Assembly (NCBI GenBank): GCA_903832475.1
Contig: CAILBQ010000711.1
Coordinates: 1 to 7,382, forward strand
Source: an uncultured Acidobacteriota bacterium
GTDB lineage: Bacteria; Acidobacteriota; Terriglobia; Terriglobales; Acidobacteriaceae
Reading direction: 5' to 3'
DNA length: 7,382 nucleotides
The notes beneath the pieces are model-generated. The model searched no databases and had not been told where the DNA came from. It saw only the letters and a program-made list of their open reading frames with translations. The first letter of the stretch is position 1. Each line of letters begins with the position of its first letter. Shown here piece after piece: positions 1 to 6,630 of the stretch. The translations under genes were made by a program, and so were the position numbers.

Positions 1-516
1 ATCCGCGAGCGGCTTCACGCGAAAGTCATATTCGAGCCTCTGCTGCCTGCCGTAAAAACTCAGGTCAATTCCTGGATAAATGTCGTGGTAGTTGACACGC
101 TCCCAGTTAGACACTCCCATGCGCCATGTCGCCGGATCGGACGAAGTCACGTAATTGGATACACCGCTCATTTGTCCCTCGGGAGTAACCGTCACATCAT
201 GCCGCGCATCCATCCAGCACAGCGACATCGCATTACTTCCGCTCCGGTCTGACCTGCTTGGTAAGTCGAACCGCGCGCTGTCTCGATCGAGTTCAACCGA
301 ATAGCCGTGTCCCCTCGTCGTATAACGTTCGCCTGCATCCTTTGTATCGCTTCGTTCAAAAGCAAGTTTGGCATCGGAGTAGCTGACTATTGAGGGGGTC
401 TTCGCCGCCTGGCCTAATGCGAATGAAGAAACCAAGGAAACAAATGCCATCAAAGCAATGACGGCTGAGTGCGCTCGCATAAAATTGCGGACGCCGGCGT
501 AGACTGTCTTGCGCAC
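1..516 (-). CDS. Secreted SBBP-repeat / DUF7948-type protein, N-terminal part (3' end outside window)
   Basis: Open for 172 codons from a GTG at 516 to the window edge with no stop, so only the N-terminus is visible. The GTG is chosen because AGGAG lies 7 nt upstream; the next in-frame ATG (480) has no such site. Residues 1-36 form a signal peptide: basic start (MRKTVYAGVR), hydrophobic stretch about 18-34, probable cleavage after ALGQA. The mature part has the hallmark of the domain that precedes SBBP beta-propeller repeats in many acidobacterial and Bacteroidetes surface proteins: WERVNYHDIYPGIDLSFYG near 138-156, then LEYDF at 161-165. Full-length members are usually many hundreds of residues, with propeller or Ig-like repeats downstream; none are visible here. 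Export is inferred from the signal peptide; the molecular role of the family is unknown to me. It stands apart from the two-component operon, after a 446-nt gap. Confidence 0.82.
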   Translation of the reverse strand, partial: MRKTVYAGVRNFMRAHSAVIALMAFVSLVSSFALGQAAKTPSIVSYSDAKLAFERSDTKDAGERYTTRGHGYSVELDRDSARFDLPSRSDRSGSNAMSLCWMDARHDVTVTPEGQMSGVSNYVTSSDPATWRMGVSNWERVNYHDIYPGIDLSFYGRQQRLEYDFRVKPLAD

Positions 517-962
517 GGTCTTTCTCCTGAATCGGTTGTGGGGGGAGGGTGCCAAAGGCGGCGTGGAACTACATTTCGTCTTCCAGCATGCTTGGTGCAA
601 GGAATGACTGGCTTACAAGACTGAGCGATGGATGTCGCCGGAAGGAGAGCTCTGACACCTTGGATGCGCACACAACAATAGCATCCCAACTCTACTTTGG
701 CTTCAAAAAAATCATGGCCTTTCGCAGCCATAGTGCGGTGATTCAGAAAAGCGTTTCAACCTCAGGAAATTTTCTTGATTGTTCGGAGAAAAAGAAAAAC
801 TTCGGCTTATTTCTCGCCACATTTGGAAGAATTCTCATCTTTGGCAAGAAGCAATCTGAAGCGCAAGAAAGGTCAACGCGCTTGCCTCCAACGCTCCGGC
901 TGATGCAGGTCTTCTTCCATATCTCTCAAATACCGGGTCGGGTCGCACAAGTTGTTTTGTCG
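517..962. other. Intergenic region without a supported gene
   Basis: 446 nt between the stress-protein stop and the GTG of the secreted protein. Reading frames here (for example a 31-codon minus-strand frame 838-743, or long plus-strand frames running into the stress-protein gene) lack ribosome binding sites and protein-like composition. The stretch about 690-870 is visibly richer in A/T than the flanking genes, with A-runs such as GAAAAAGAAAAAC. It should hold the promoter of the downstream secreted-protein gene. A weak candidate is an extended -10, TGC-TATTGT, with TATTGT at 680-675 on the minus strand, but no well-spaced -35 goes with it. A small inverted repeat AAGCGC/GCGCTT (about 859-883, 13-nt loop) has no T-tract, so I do not call it a terminator. 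Confidence 0.6.
524..528 (-). promoter_or_regulatory. Ribosome binding site fixing the GTG start at 516
   Basis: AGGAG on the minus strand, 7 nt before the GTG at 516-514. It is the only good Shine-Dalgarno match near this gene's N-terminus and adds 12 residues, including basic ones, in front of the first in-frame ATG. That gives a more typical signal-peptide n-region. Confidence 0.75.
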
Positions 963-1820
963 CTACTGCAGAATGGACATCACGGCGCAGGGCGCACCGG
1001 AAAGTACCTCGCGCAGATTATGCCCGATCAAAACTTCTCGCATCACCGTATGCCGCTTCACTCCCAGCGCGACCAGGTCTGCCCCGACCTTGACTGAGCC
1101 TTCGCATATAGCCTCTCCTACTGAACCCCGCAGCACTAGTGCGCGGTCATCGGGACTCTCCAGAAGCTGCGTGAGCTGCTCCATCGCCCTGTTGCCTTTC
1201 TCCTCTGAAGCATGCTTCGGCAGAACATGCGCCACGGTGAAGTGTGCGCAAAATCGTCGCTGGATGGCACGCGCATACTGCAGGCTGCGAACCGACTCAG
1301 GGCTTAAATCCGTGGCATAAAACACATGCACGCAACCATCCGGGCTCCAGCCTCTCAGCTTGCGGCAGGCTCCCAGAGTCATTACGGGAATAGTGGTCTT
1401 GCGGATGATACGCTCCGCCGCGGAGACCAGCGAAAAGCCGTTCATGCCAGTGCCCGCTCGCGTCGACAGCACGAGCATGTCGATTTTATGCGTATCGATA
1501 GCCTCACGGATTTGGCCATCAAGGTCGCCCTCGCGAAGCAAGCAGGTGCACTCAACACCTTCTTTACGAATAGACTCAGCCAGTTCTTCCAAAGCTGCCG
1601 AGCACCGCGAATGCAATTCGGGAAGCGCCCCTGCAAGGTTTCCACCCATGCCGATGCATGTAACTGCGTCGATCACATGCAAGAGCCAGACAGACGATTG
1701 AGACAACTTCGCAAGCGCCACCGCGCGCGGAAGCGTAAGCTCTACCTTCGGAGAGAAATCGACAGGCACTAATATGCGCCCAGCCCGCCCGCTGGCAAGA
1801 AAAGCATCTGGATTCGCCAT
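963..1820 (-). CDS. Tandem universal stress protein (two UspA domains)
   Basis: A 285-residue soluble cytoplasmic protein made of two Usp domains in tandem. Domain 1 opens with RILVPVDFS (residues 15-23) and ends with IPVMTL near 144-149. Domain 2 opens with VHVFYATDLS (164-173) and ends with APCAVMSILQ at the C-terminus. Each has the alternating alpha/beta pattern and the late loop that binds ATP in one Usp subclass, but the G-x2-G-x9-G(S/T) motif is imperfect: LSTRAGTGMNG in domain 1, and LGVKRHTVMREVLIGHN in domain 2, where the middle Gly is Arg. Nucleotide binding is therefore uncertain. Usp proteins generally support survival in starvation and other stress; the precise role here is unknown. 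I chose the ATG at 1820 because GGAGGA sits just before it; an in-frame ATG at 1832 would add MEER. The gene follows the response regulator in the same direction after about 225 nt and probably has its own promoter. Confidence 0.93.
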   Translation of the reverse strand: MANPDAFLASGRAGRILVPVDFSPKVELTLPRAVALAKLSQSSVWLLHVIDAVTCIGMGGNLAGALPELHSRCSAALEELAESIRKEGVECTCLLREGDLDGQIREAIDTHKIDMLVLSTRAGTGMNGFSLVSAAERIIRKTTIPVMTLGACRKLRGWSPDGCVHVFYATDLSPESVRSLQYARAIQRRFCAHFTVAHVLPKHASEEKGNRAMEQLTQLLESPDDRALVLRGSVGEAICEGSVKVGADLVALGVKRHTVMREVLIGHNLREVLSGAPCAVMSILQ

Positions 1821-1824
1821 CCGT

Positions 1825-1830
1825 TCCTCC
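1825..1830 (-). promoter_or_regulatory. Ribosome binding site deciding the stress-protein start
   Basis: GGAGGA on the minus strand, 4 nt before the ATG at 1820. The alternative ATG at 1832 overlaps this site and has only a weak purine run upstream. This favours a 285-residue product over the 289-residue one. Confidence 0.65.
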
Positions 1831-1916
1831 ATTATCCCAGCCCTTCAACGCCCCTGATACATTCGGAGTCTTGCTTACGAAACGGATCATACGCCGAACG
1901 CTGGCGCGATGTAGAG

Positions 1917-1946
1917 CATTTACAACTCGGACTGCTGCTCTGTCAA
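1917..1946 (-). promoter_or_regulatory. Candidate sigma-70 promoter for the stress-protein gene
   Basis: On the minus strand, TTGACA (1946-1941, a perfect -35) is followed after 18 nt by TAAATG (1922-1917, 3 of 6 matches to TATAAT; shifting one base does no better). Transcription would start near 1910, giving a leader of roughly 90 nt before the ATG at 1820. The position in the gap between the regulator and the stress-protein gene is right, but the -10 is weak. Confidence 0.4.
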
Positions 1947-2045
1947 ATCCCCATTCTCGCCCCAGCGCGCCGCTCATGTTCCCGTGGGCATTGTGAGATC
2001 CTCGCTGAGCACTACCGACTGGTATACAACAGATCCACTCCTTCT

Positions 2046-3425
2046 TCATACCACGCTATCCTTTGAATCAAAGTGACGTGGATCAATCCCCAACTGTTGG
2101 CACTTCTTGTAGAGATGGCTTCGTTCCAGTCCCAATGCGCGCGCAGTGTTCGATACATTTCGATGGTTTCGTTCCAGTTCCGCCAGCACCGTCGCGCGTT
2201 CAAAGGCTTGCACCCGAACTGCAAGCGGCCCGGAATCTGAAGCTGCATGCGCTGTCGCGGCAGATTCAAGGGTAGGCAGTGCCATGGCCACATCCTCTTT
2301 CTTGACCGAATTCACCGCCAGCAACAAAAGTCTCTCGACGACATTTCGCAACTCTCGCAGATTCCCCGGCCAACTATACCTCTCCAGCTCGAGAATCGCT
2401 TCACGCGCAAACGGCATTGCTTTCCAACCATTCTGCGCACTGATCTGCTGAACGAAATAGTCGACCAGCAGGTCCAGATCCTCCTTGCGCTCGCGCAACG
2501 GTGGCAATCGCAGCGGAAAGACAACGACTCGATGATATAAGTCACGCCGGAACTCCCCCATCTTCACCAACTCGTCCAAATCTCGGTGGGTTGCAACCAG
2601 CACGCGCACATCGACTTTCGTGGGCTTGCTGGAACCGACCCGTTCTACTTCCTGCTCTTCCAACACCCGCAACAACTTGGCCTGCATGGCCTGAGGCATA
2701 TCTCCTATCTCATCGAGAAAGAGCGTGCCTCGATGCGCTTGCTCAAACTTGCCCATATGCCTCTGCGTAGCCCCGGTGAACGCACCTTTCTCGTGTCCGA
2801 ATAACTCACTCTCAATCAATTCTGCAGGAACGGCGGCGCAATTCAGCGTGACAAAGGGCGCTCCACTCCTCCCACTCTTTTCATGCAAAGTCCTAGCGAC
2901 AAGCTCTTTCCCGGTCCCTGTTTCTCCATAGATGCAAACACGCGATTCGCTCGCCGCGACGCGCTCTACCTGGGCCATTAGTCGGCGCATCGATTCGCAT
3001 GCCCACACTATCTGGTGCTTGCCTGCACGGACGCGTAGTTCGCTGTTTTCAGTCTCCAGGCGGCTAAGTCTGAGGACATTATCGAGCGTAACCAGCAGCT
3101 TGTCCGTAGAGAGCGGCTTCTCTAGAAAGTCGAATGCTCCAAGTCGAGTAGCCCTCACAGCCATCTCGATGTGCGCCTGTCCGGACATCATCACCACGGG
3201 AGTACCAACGCCGATGCTCTTCAGGTCTTCGAGCAACGCCAGACCGTCGCGCCGCGGCATGACAACGTCTGAAATGATCAAGTCGAATGCCTCAGCTTGC
3301 GCCAGTTCAAGGGCCCGCGTGGCATTGTCGCACACACTCGCCTCATGTCCGGCAAGACGAAAGGCCCGAGCCAGAGAAGCCAGCGTGTTCGCCTCATCGT
3401 CTACGATCAAAATCTTTGCTTTCAC
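2046..3425 (-). CDS. Sigma-54-dependent response regulator, NtrC family
   Basis: 459 residues, full length for the family. REC domain about 3-120: acidic pair D9/D10, phospho-acceptor D53 (ISDVVMP), S81 and K103. AAA+ domain about 138-370: Walker A GETGTGKE (167-174), GAFTGA loop (214-219) that contacts sigma-54, Walker B GTLFLDEIG (233-241), arginine-finger region FRRDLYHRV (292-300) and sensor-II PGNLREL (353-359). C-terminal Fis-like helix-turn-helix about 412-446 (NVSNTARALGLERSHLYKK). The known role of such proteins is ATP-driven opening of sigma-54 promoters after phosphorylation by a partner kinase. All key residues are present, so it should be active. It starts at a GTG overlapping the kinase stop by 4 nt, with AGAGGA 6 nt upstream, making the upstream kinase the evident partner. 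The target genes cannot be read from the sequence. Confidence 0.97.
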   Translation of the reverse strand: MKAKILIVDDEANTLASLARAFRLAGHEASVCDNATRALELAQAEAFDLIISDVVMPRRDGLALLEDLKSIGVGTPVVMMSGQAHIEMAVRATRLGAFDFLEKPLSTDKLLVTLDNVLRLSRLETENSELRVRAGKHQIVWACESMRRLMAQVERVAASESRVCIYGETGTGKELVARTLHEKSGRSGAPFVTLNCAAVPAELIESELFGHEKGAFTGATQRHMGKFEQAHRGTLFLDEIGDMPQAMQAKLLRVLEEQEVERVGSSKPTKVDVRVLVATHRDLDELVKMGEFRRDLYHRVVVFPLRLPPLRERKEDLDLLVDYFVQQISAQNGWKAMPFAREAILELERYSWPGNLRELRNVVERLLLLAVNSVKKEDVAMALPTLESAATAHAASDSGPLAVRVQAFERATVLAELERNHRNVSNTARALGLERSHLYKKCQQLGIDPRHFDSKDSVV

Positions 3426-5224
3426 GCCGTTTCCTCTTCACCGGGTGCAGCCGGGAATTCAATCATAAAAGCGCTTCCCCTGCCTTCTGAACTCTCTACC
3501 GAAATCGTACCGTGATGATCGGCCACCACCGACTGCACGATCGCCAGACCCAGTCCTGTTCCGAATTCCTTGGTCGTGTAATACGGGGTGAAAATACGGT
3601 CGCGTTCCTCCGCTGACATTCCTTTTCCCGAGTCCGCAATCCTCATAAAAACTTTGGCGCCGGTCATGAAGACACTCAGATTCAGAATGCCGTCTGTGTC
3701 CATGTCTTCCATCGAATCCATCGCGTTTAAAACCAGGTTTGAAAGGGCACGGTGCAGCAGTTCCGCATCTGCCGAAATGAGAATCGTCCTTCCCGGAAGA
3801 TCAAGCTTGAATTGAATGTGCGAGCCGTGCTCCTGAGACGCAGCGGAATAAAGGGTAAAGACTCGACGCATAGCTTCACAGGCATCGATTCGATCGAACT
3901 CCGGTTTGGGCATTCTCGAAAAGTCGCTGAAACGCCCGATGATCGTTTTCAGATTGGCAATTTCCATGCCCAGAGTTCGTGTGCTTTCCTGGAATACTTC
4001 ATCAAACTCTCCTTGATCCAGTTGGCGAGCACGAATCAGATTTTCGACGGTCAATTGCAACGGAAAGAGCGGGTTCTTGAGTTCATGGGCCAAGCGCCTT
4101 GCCAGTTCGCGCCAAGCGGCGACTCGCTCCGTCTGCACCAACTTGTCCCTTTGTGACACAAGTTGGCCGGTCATATGATTGTAGCTCTCCTGCAGCACGC
4201 TGATCTCATCCTTACCGAGCCATCGCCGCTCAATCTTTACCTGCGCATCCCATTGCCCGGCGGCGACTGACTCCGACACAGCAGCTAACTCTTCAATCGG
4301 CCTCGAGACACGTGAAGCTATCCAGAGACTCGCGGCAATGGCAAATAAAATTCCGCCAGAAGCTATTCCAAACGCAATCGAACGGATGTGATTCTGCACT
4401 TCCACCATGCCGCGTCGGGCGGTCGCGATGACCACAACAGCGAGCACCTGGCCCTTGTCTGACTTGAGTGGAATCGCCGTAGCATTGACGCTGTCTGCAC
4501 GGTCCCGGGTAATGTAAATAATGCTGCTGGCTGGCGCCCCGCTTGCGCGCACACGTTGCACCACGCCTTGAAACGCGGACGCGTTGAGAAGTTTGTCAGG
4601 GGGCCCGTTGAGGCTCCCGGAACTCGAGACGTCTTCGCTTCCATAAAAATACAAGCTCGTCCCAGGGGGCAGCGGCAACTCCGAGACCGAGGCTTGATCC
4701 AAGGAACGTCCACCAACGAGGGTAACGCCAGATTCGCTGTTGCCTACCTTGCGAACCGCGAAAAGACCAACGGAAACACCACCATCCGGCATATCTTCCA
4801 GTTTGAGAAACGAATGACCAGGCGGTCCATCGATTGCGGGCTCATGGTAGCCAAATCGCGCCGGCCATTGCGACGAACTGATGATGTTTCCGTCTGCTCC
4901 TACGATCTCCAGGTAATCTAAATGATTTTCATGTGCAAAGGATCCTGCATCCGTGACATAGGCTCCGCTCTCACCGGTAAGCGCCACCTCCTGTGAGATG
5001 CGCAACATCCGTTCACTGCCTGCTACGCTGCTCAACGTATCTGCAACGCCCTTGGCACGCTGATCCAATTCCGATTGAAATTGGTTCACCAACTGTGCTG
5101 TCTGTTGCTGATAGAGTTGGTCGAAAACCTTTCTGACCCGCATCGAGACCGTCCATCCCACCGTTGCAACAGAGACAATCACAGTAAGCGAAAACATCAG
5201 GAGCAGCTTTTGTCGCAGGCTCAC
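3422..5224 (-). CDS. NtrY-like membrane sensor histidine kinase with periplasmic Cache-like domain
   Basis: 600 residues. TM1 about 6-28; periplasmic sensor about 29-281; TM2 about 283-303; HAMP about 300-354; HisKA with H380 in RRLAHELKNPLFPLQ; N-box SNLVLNA (495-501); G1 DSGKG (531-535); F-box IFTPYYTTK (544-552); G2 GTGLGLA (555-561). The sensor carries a Cache-like pattern (YLEIVGADGNIISSSQWP about 104-121; second module IPLKSDKGQVLAVVVIATAR 251-270), as in double-Cache ligand sensors. Autophosphorylation at H380 and transfer to D53 of the co-encoded regulator are the expected reactions. The HELKN motif also fits phosphatase activity. The ligand is unknown. The GTG start overlaps the stop of the solute-binding protein gene by 4 nt and has GGAGGAG 5 nt upstream, so the two are probably made together. 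The H-box style matches NtrY-type kinases paired with NtrC regulators. Confidence 0.95.
   Translation of the reverse strand: MSLRQKLLLMFSLTVIVSVATVGWTVSMRVRKVFDQLYQQQTAQLVNQFQSELDQRAKGVADTLSSVAGSERMLRISQEVALTGESGAYVTDAGSFAHENHLDYLEIVGADGNIISSSQWPARFGYHEPAIDGPPGHSFLKLEDMPDGGVSVGLFAVRKVGNSESGVTLVGGRSLDQASVSELPLPPGTSLYFYGSEDVSSSGSLNGPPDKLLNASAFQGVVQRVRASGAPASSIIYITRDRADSVNATAIPLKSDKGQVLAVVVIATARRGMVEVQNHIRSIAFGIASGGILFAIAASLWIASRVSRPIEELAAVSESVAAGQWDAQVKIERRWLGKDEISVLQESYNHMTGQLVSQRDKLVQTERVAAWRELARRLAHELKNPLFPLQLTVENLIRARQLDQGEFDEVFQESTRTLGMEIANLKTIIGRFSDFSRMPKPEFDRIDACEAMRRVFTLYSAASQEHGSHIQFKLDLPGRTILISADAELLHRALSNLVLNAMDSMEDMDTDGILNLSVFMTGAKVFMRIADSGKGMSAEERDRIFTPYYTTKEFGTGLGLAIVQSVVADHHGTISVESSEGRGSAFMIEFPAAPGEEETA
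3432..3437 (-). promoter_or_regulatory. Ribosome binding site for the response regulator, inside the kinase gene
   Basis: AGAGGA on the minus strand, 6 nt before the GTG at 3425, within the last codons of the kinase gene. It supports the GTG start and the 4-nt GTGA overlap, which suggests translation coupled to the kinase. Confidence 0.6.
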
Positions 5225-6630
5225 TTTGACTCCTCCAGCGACGAATCAGCGAGATCGATGCTTGCGTCCAGGTTTAAGTGTATGTCTCGAACGCGGCTGC
5301 CGATCCCATAGGCACGTGGCAGGTACAGCAGCGGAATCACCGCAGCATTTGCGACCACTTCCCGCTCAAAGCGGAGCATGGCTTGCGCCTGCTCTTCCGC
5401 TGTTACCGATGTCATGGGAGGCTTCGAGAATGCATGCGCATCAAACGCTCGCTGCAGCGATTCCACAGCTGCACCGCTTTCACCAACCTCCAGCGGAAGC
5501 ATCTTCAAAATCAGGTCTGCCTCTTGTCGACCGCCCTTCTGAACCGGCTGAACATTGAAGCCGGCTTCGCGCAAGTTCAGCTCGATGCGTCCTGCAATCA
5601 GCTGAAGGGTTGCGTCAGAGCTGTCCGCAGACAGCGTTACTACCGGCGGCGCAGCGCCTCCCCGCAGCGCCTGGGCCTTATTTAAATCTCTCTCTAGGGG
5701 AAAAAGAAAAGAATATCCCGTCATCCAATGTGGAGTGAGCGATCCTGTAACTTCGCCCTCTTTCTGAAAGATGACGTTGAAGAGTGCACCTCGGTCAACC
5801 GCGCATGCTACTGCACGACGCAAGTTCACATTGGAAAGGGCGCCCGTTGATCTCACTTGCAAGGCTAGTAATTCAACAGAACGAGATTCCAGCACAGTCA
5901 GGCGTTGCTGCTTCGCCTGTCGCAGCTTCTCCGCCGGTACTTCCACGATGTCGGCACGGGCTGCTTCGACATCTGCCCACTGGTCGGCGATCGAGCGGCG
6001 TGTGCGCACTTCGATGGCATCGACAAACGGCCGCCCGGCCCAGTGATCGACATTGGCCTTAAGAGTGATCACCCCGTTGCTGAAGCCACTAACTTCAAAT
6101 GGGCCTGTACCGTCGACTCCACCATTCGAGCTAGGATGCTGAATGAGAAAAGCATCGCCAGCCAGCAACGCGGGCAAGTTCGGCATCGCGGCATCCGACG
6201 TGAAGACTACTTCAGTCCCGACCGCACGCACTACGGTCCATGGACAATTCTCCGTACAGCTTTGCTGCAGGGCCCCGGCAAGTGCAGTTGCCGTCACAGC
6301 GGACGCGTCGTGAAAATGCACGCCTGTCCGTACCTGGAAGCGCCAGCGATGTTCTTCGCTGTCGCTTTTCCACTCGGTCGCCAGTGCTGGGCGCAGGCCT
6401 CCCGCTCCGTCCACCCGCGTCAGTCCTTCGAACACAAGCCTTCGTACTGGAGATGCGAACCTCTGCCACGCATCGGCTTGCGTCTCTATCCGTAGCGTGC
6501 CTCCATAATGAGGACGTGTCCGCGCATTCGCTATCGGCAGCGAGGCCGCCAGTAACAACGCCGTCGCCGATTTAACTGCAAAGCGTTGAAACACGAAGAA
6601 CCTCATCATGAGACGCACCATTGCCGTCAT
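5221..6630 (-). CDS. Family 5 extracytoplasmic solute-binding protein (DppA/OppA-like)
   Basis: Up to 469 residues with the landmarks of SBP family 5: HYGGTLRIE (41-49), VFEGLTRVD with LRPALATEW (66-87), FQVRTGVHFHDAS (98-110), DGTGPFEV (173-180), DHWAGRPFVDAIEVR (195-209), VNLRRAVACAVDR (268-280) and VIPLLYLPRAYGI (431-443). A signal peptide precedes them (hydrophobic about 21-34, probable cleavage after ANA at 34-36). There is no lipobox Cys, so it should be a soluble periplasmic protein. The family binds peptides, nickel, opines or sugars for ABC importers; no permease or ATPase gene is visible here. Compared with typical members of about 530 residues it is short, mainly between about 375 and 430. 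The start is ambiguous: ATGs at 6630, 6621, 6609 and 6606 all lie inside the upstream gene and none has a clear ribosome binding site; 6606 (MRFFVFQRFAVK) gives the neatest signal peptide. It is coupled to the kinase, so sensing rather than uptake is a reasonable inference. Confidence 0.9.
   Translation of the reverse strand: MTAMVRLMMRFFVFQRFAVKSATALLLAASLPIANARTRPHYGGTLRIETQADAWQRFASPVRRLVFEGLTRVDGAGGLRPALATEWKSDSEEHRWRFQVRTGVHFHDASAVTATALAGALQQSCTENCPWTVVRAVGTEVVFTSDAAMPNLPALLAGDAFLIQHPSSNGGVDGTGPFEVSGFSNGVITLKANVDHWAGRPFVDAIEVRTRRSIADQWADVEAARADIVEVPAEKLRQAKQQRLTVLESRSVELLALQVRSTGALSNVNLRRAVACAVDRGALFNVIFQKEGEVTGSLTPHWMTGYSFLFPLERDLNKAQALRGGAAPPVVTLSADSSDATLQLIAGRIELNLREAGFNVQPVQKGGRQEADLILKMLPLEVGESGAAVESLQRAFDAHAFSKPPMTSVTAEEQAQAMLRFEREVVANAAVIPLLYLPRAYGIGSRVRDIHLNLDASIDLADSSLEESK
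5230..5236 (-). promoter_or_regulatory. Strong ribosome binding site for the kinase, inside the binding-protein gene
   Basis: GGAGGAG on the minus strand, 5 nt before the GTG at 5224, encoded in the final Glu-Glu codons of the solute-binding protein. It supports the GTG start and the 4-nt overlap. Confidence 0.7.

Noticed and set aside
535..555. TTTGGCACCC on the minus strand as the -24 half of a sigma-54 promoter for the secreted protein
   Set aside because: No GC at the required -12 position; the bases there are a run of C.
450..731. Minus-strand 93-codon frame overlapping the start of the secreted protein
   Set aside because: It conflicts with the signal-peptide-bearing frame that has AGGAG and a recognisable domain; the composition is that of an out-of-frame reading.
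743..838. Minus-strand 31-codon frame beginning MRILPNVARN in the intergenic gap
   Set aside because: No ribosome binding site before its ATG, low-complexity Phe/Lys content that follows from the A/T-rich DNA, and no family resemblance.
859..883. Inverted repeat AAGCGC/GCGCTT as a terminator after the stress-protein gene
   Set aside because: Six-base stem, 13-nt loop and no following T-tract on either strand.
549..1097. Plus-strand 182-codon open frame across the gap and into the stress-protein gene
   Set aside because: Its 3' part is antisense to a clear Usp domain, the translation is Ser/Arg/Gln-rich without domain character, and there is no ribosome binding site.
2932..3468. Plus-strand 178-codon open frame antisense to the regulator
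   Set aside because: It is the mirror of a well-conserved REC/AAA+ coding region; Ser/Arg-rich translation typical of an antisense frame in GC-rich DNA.
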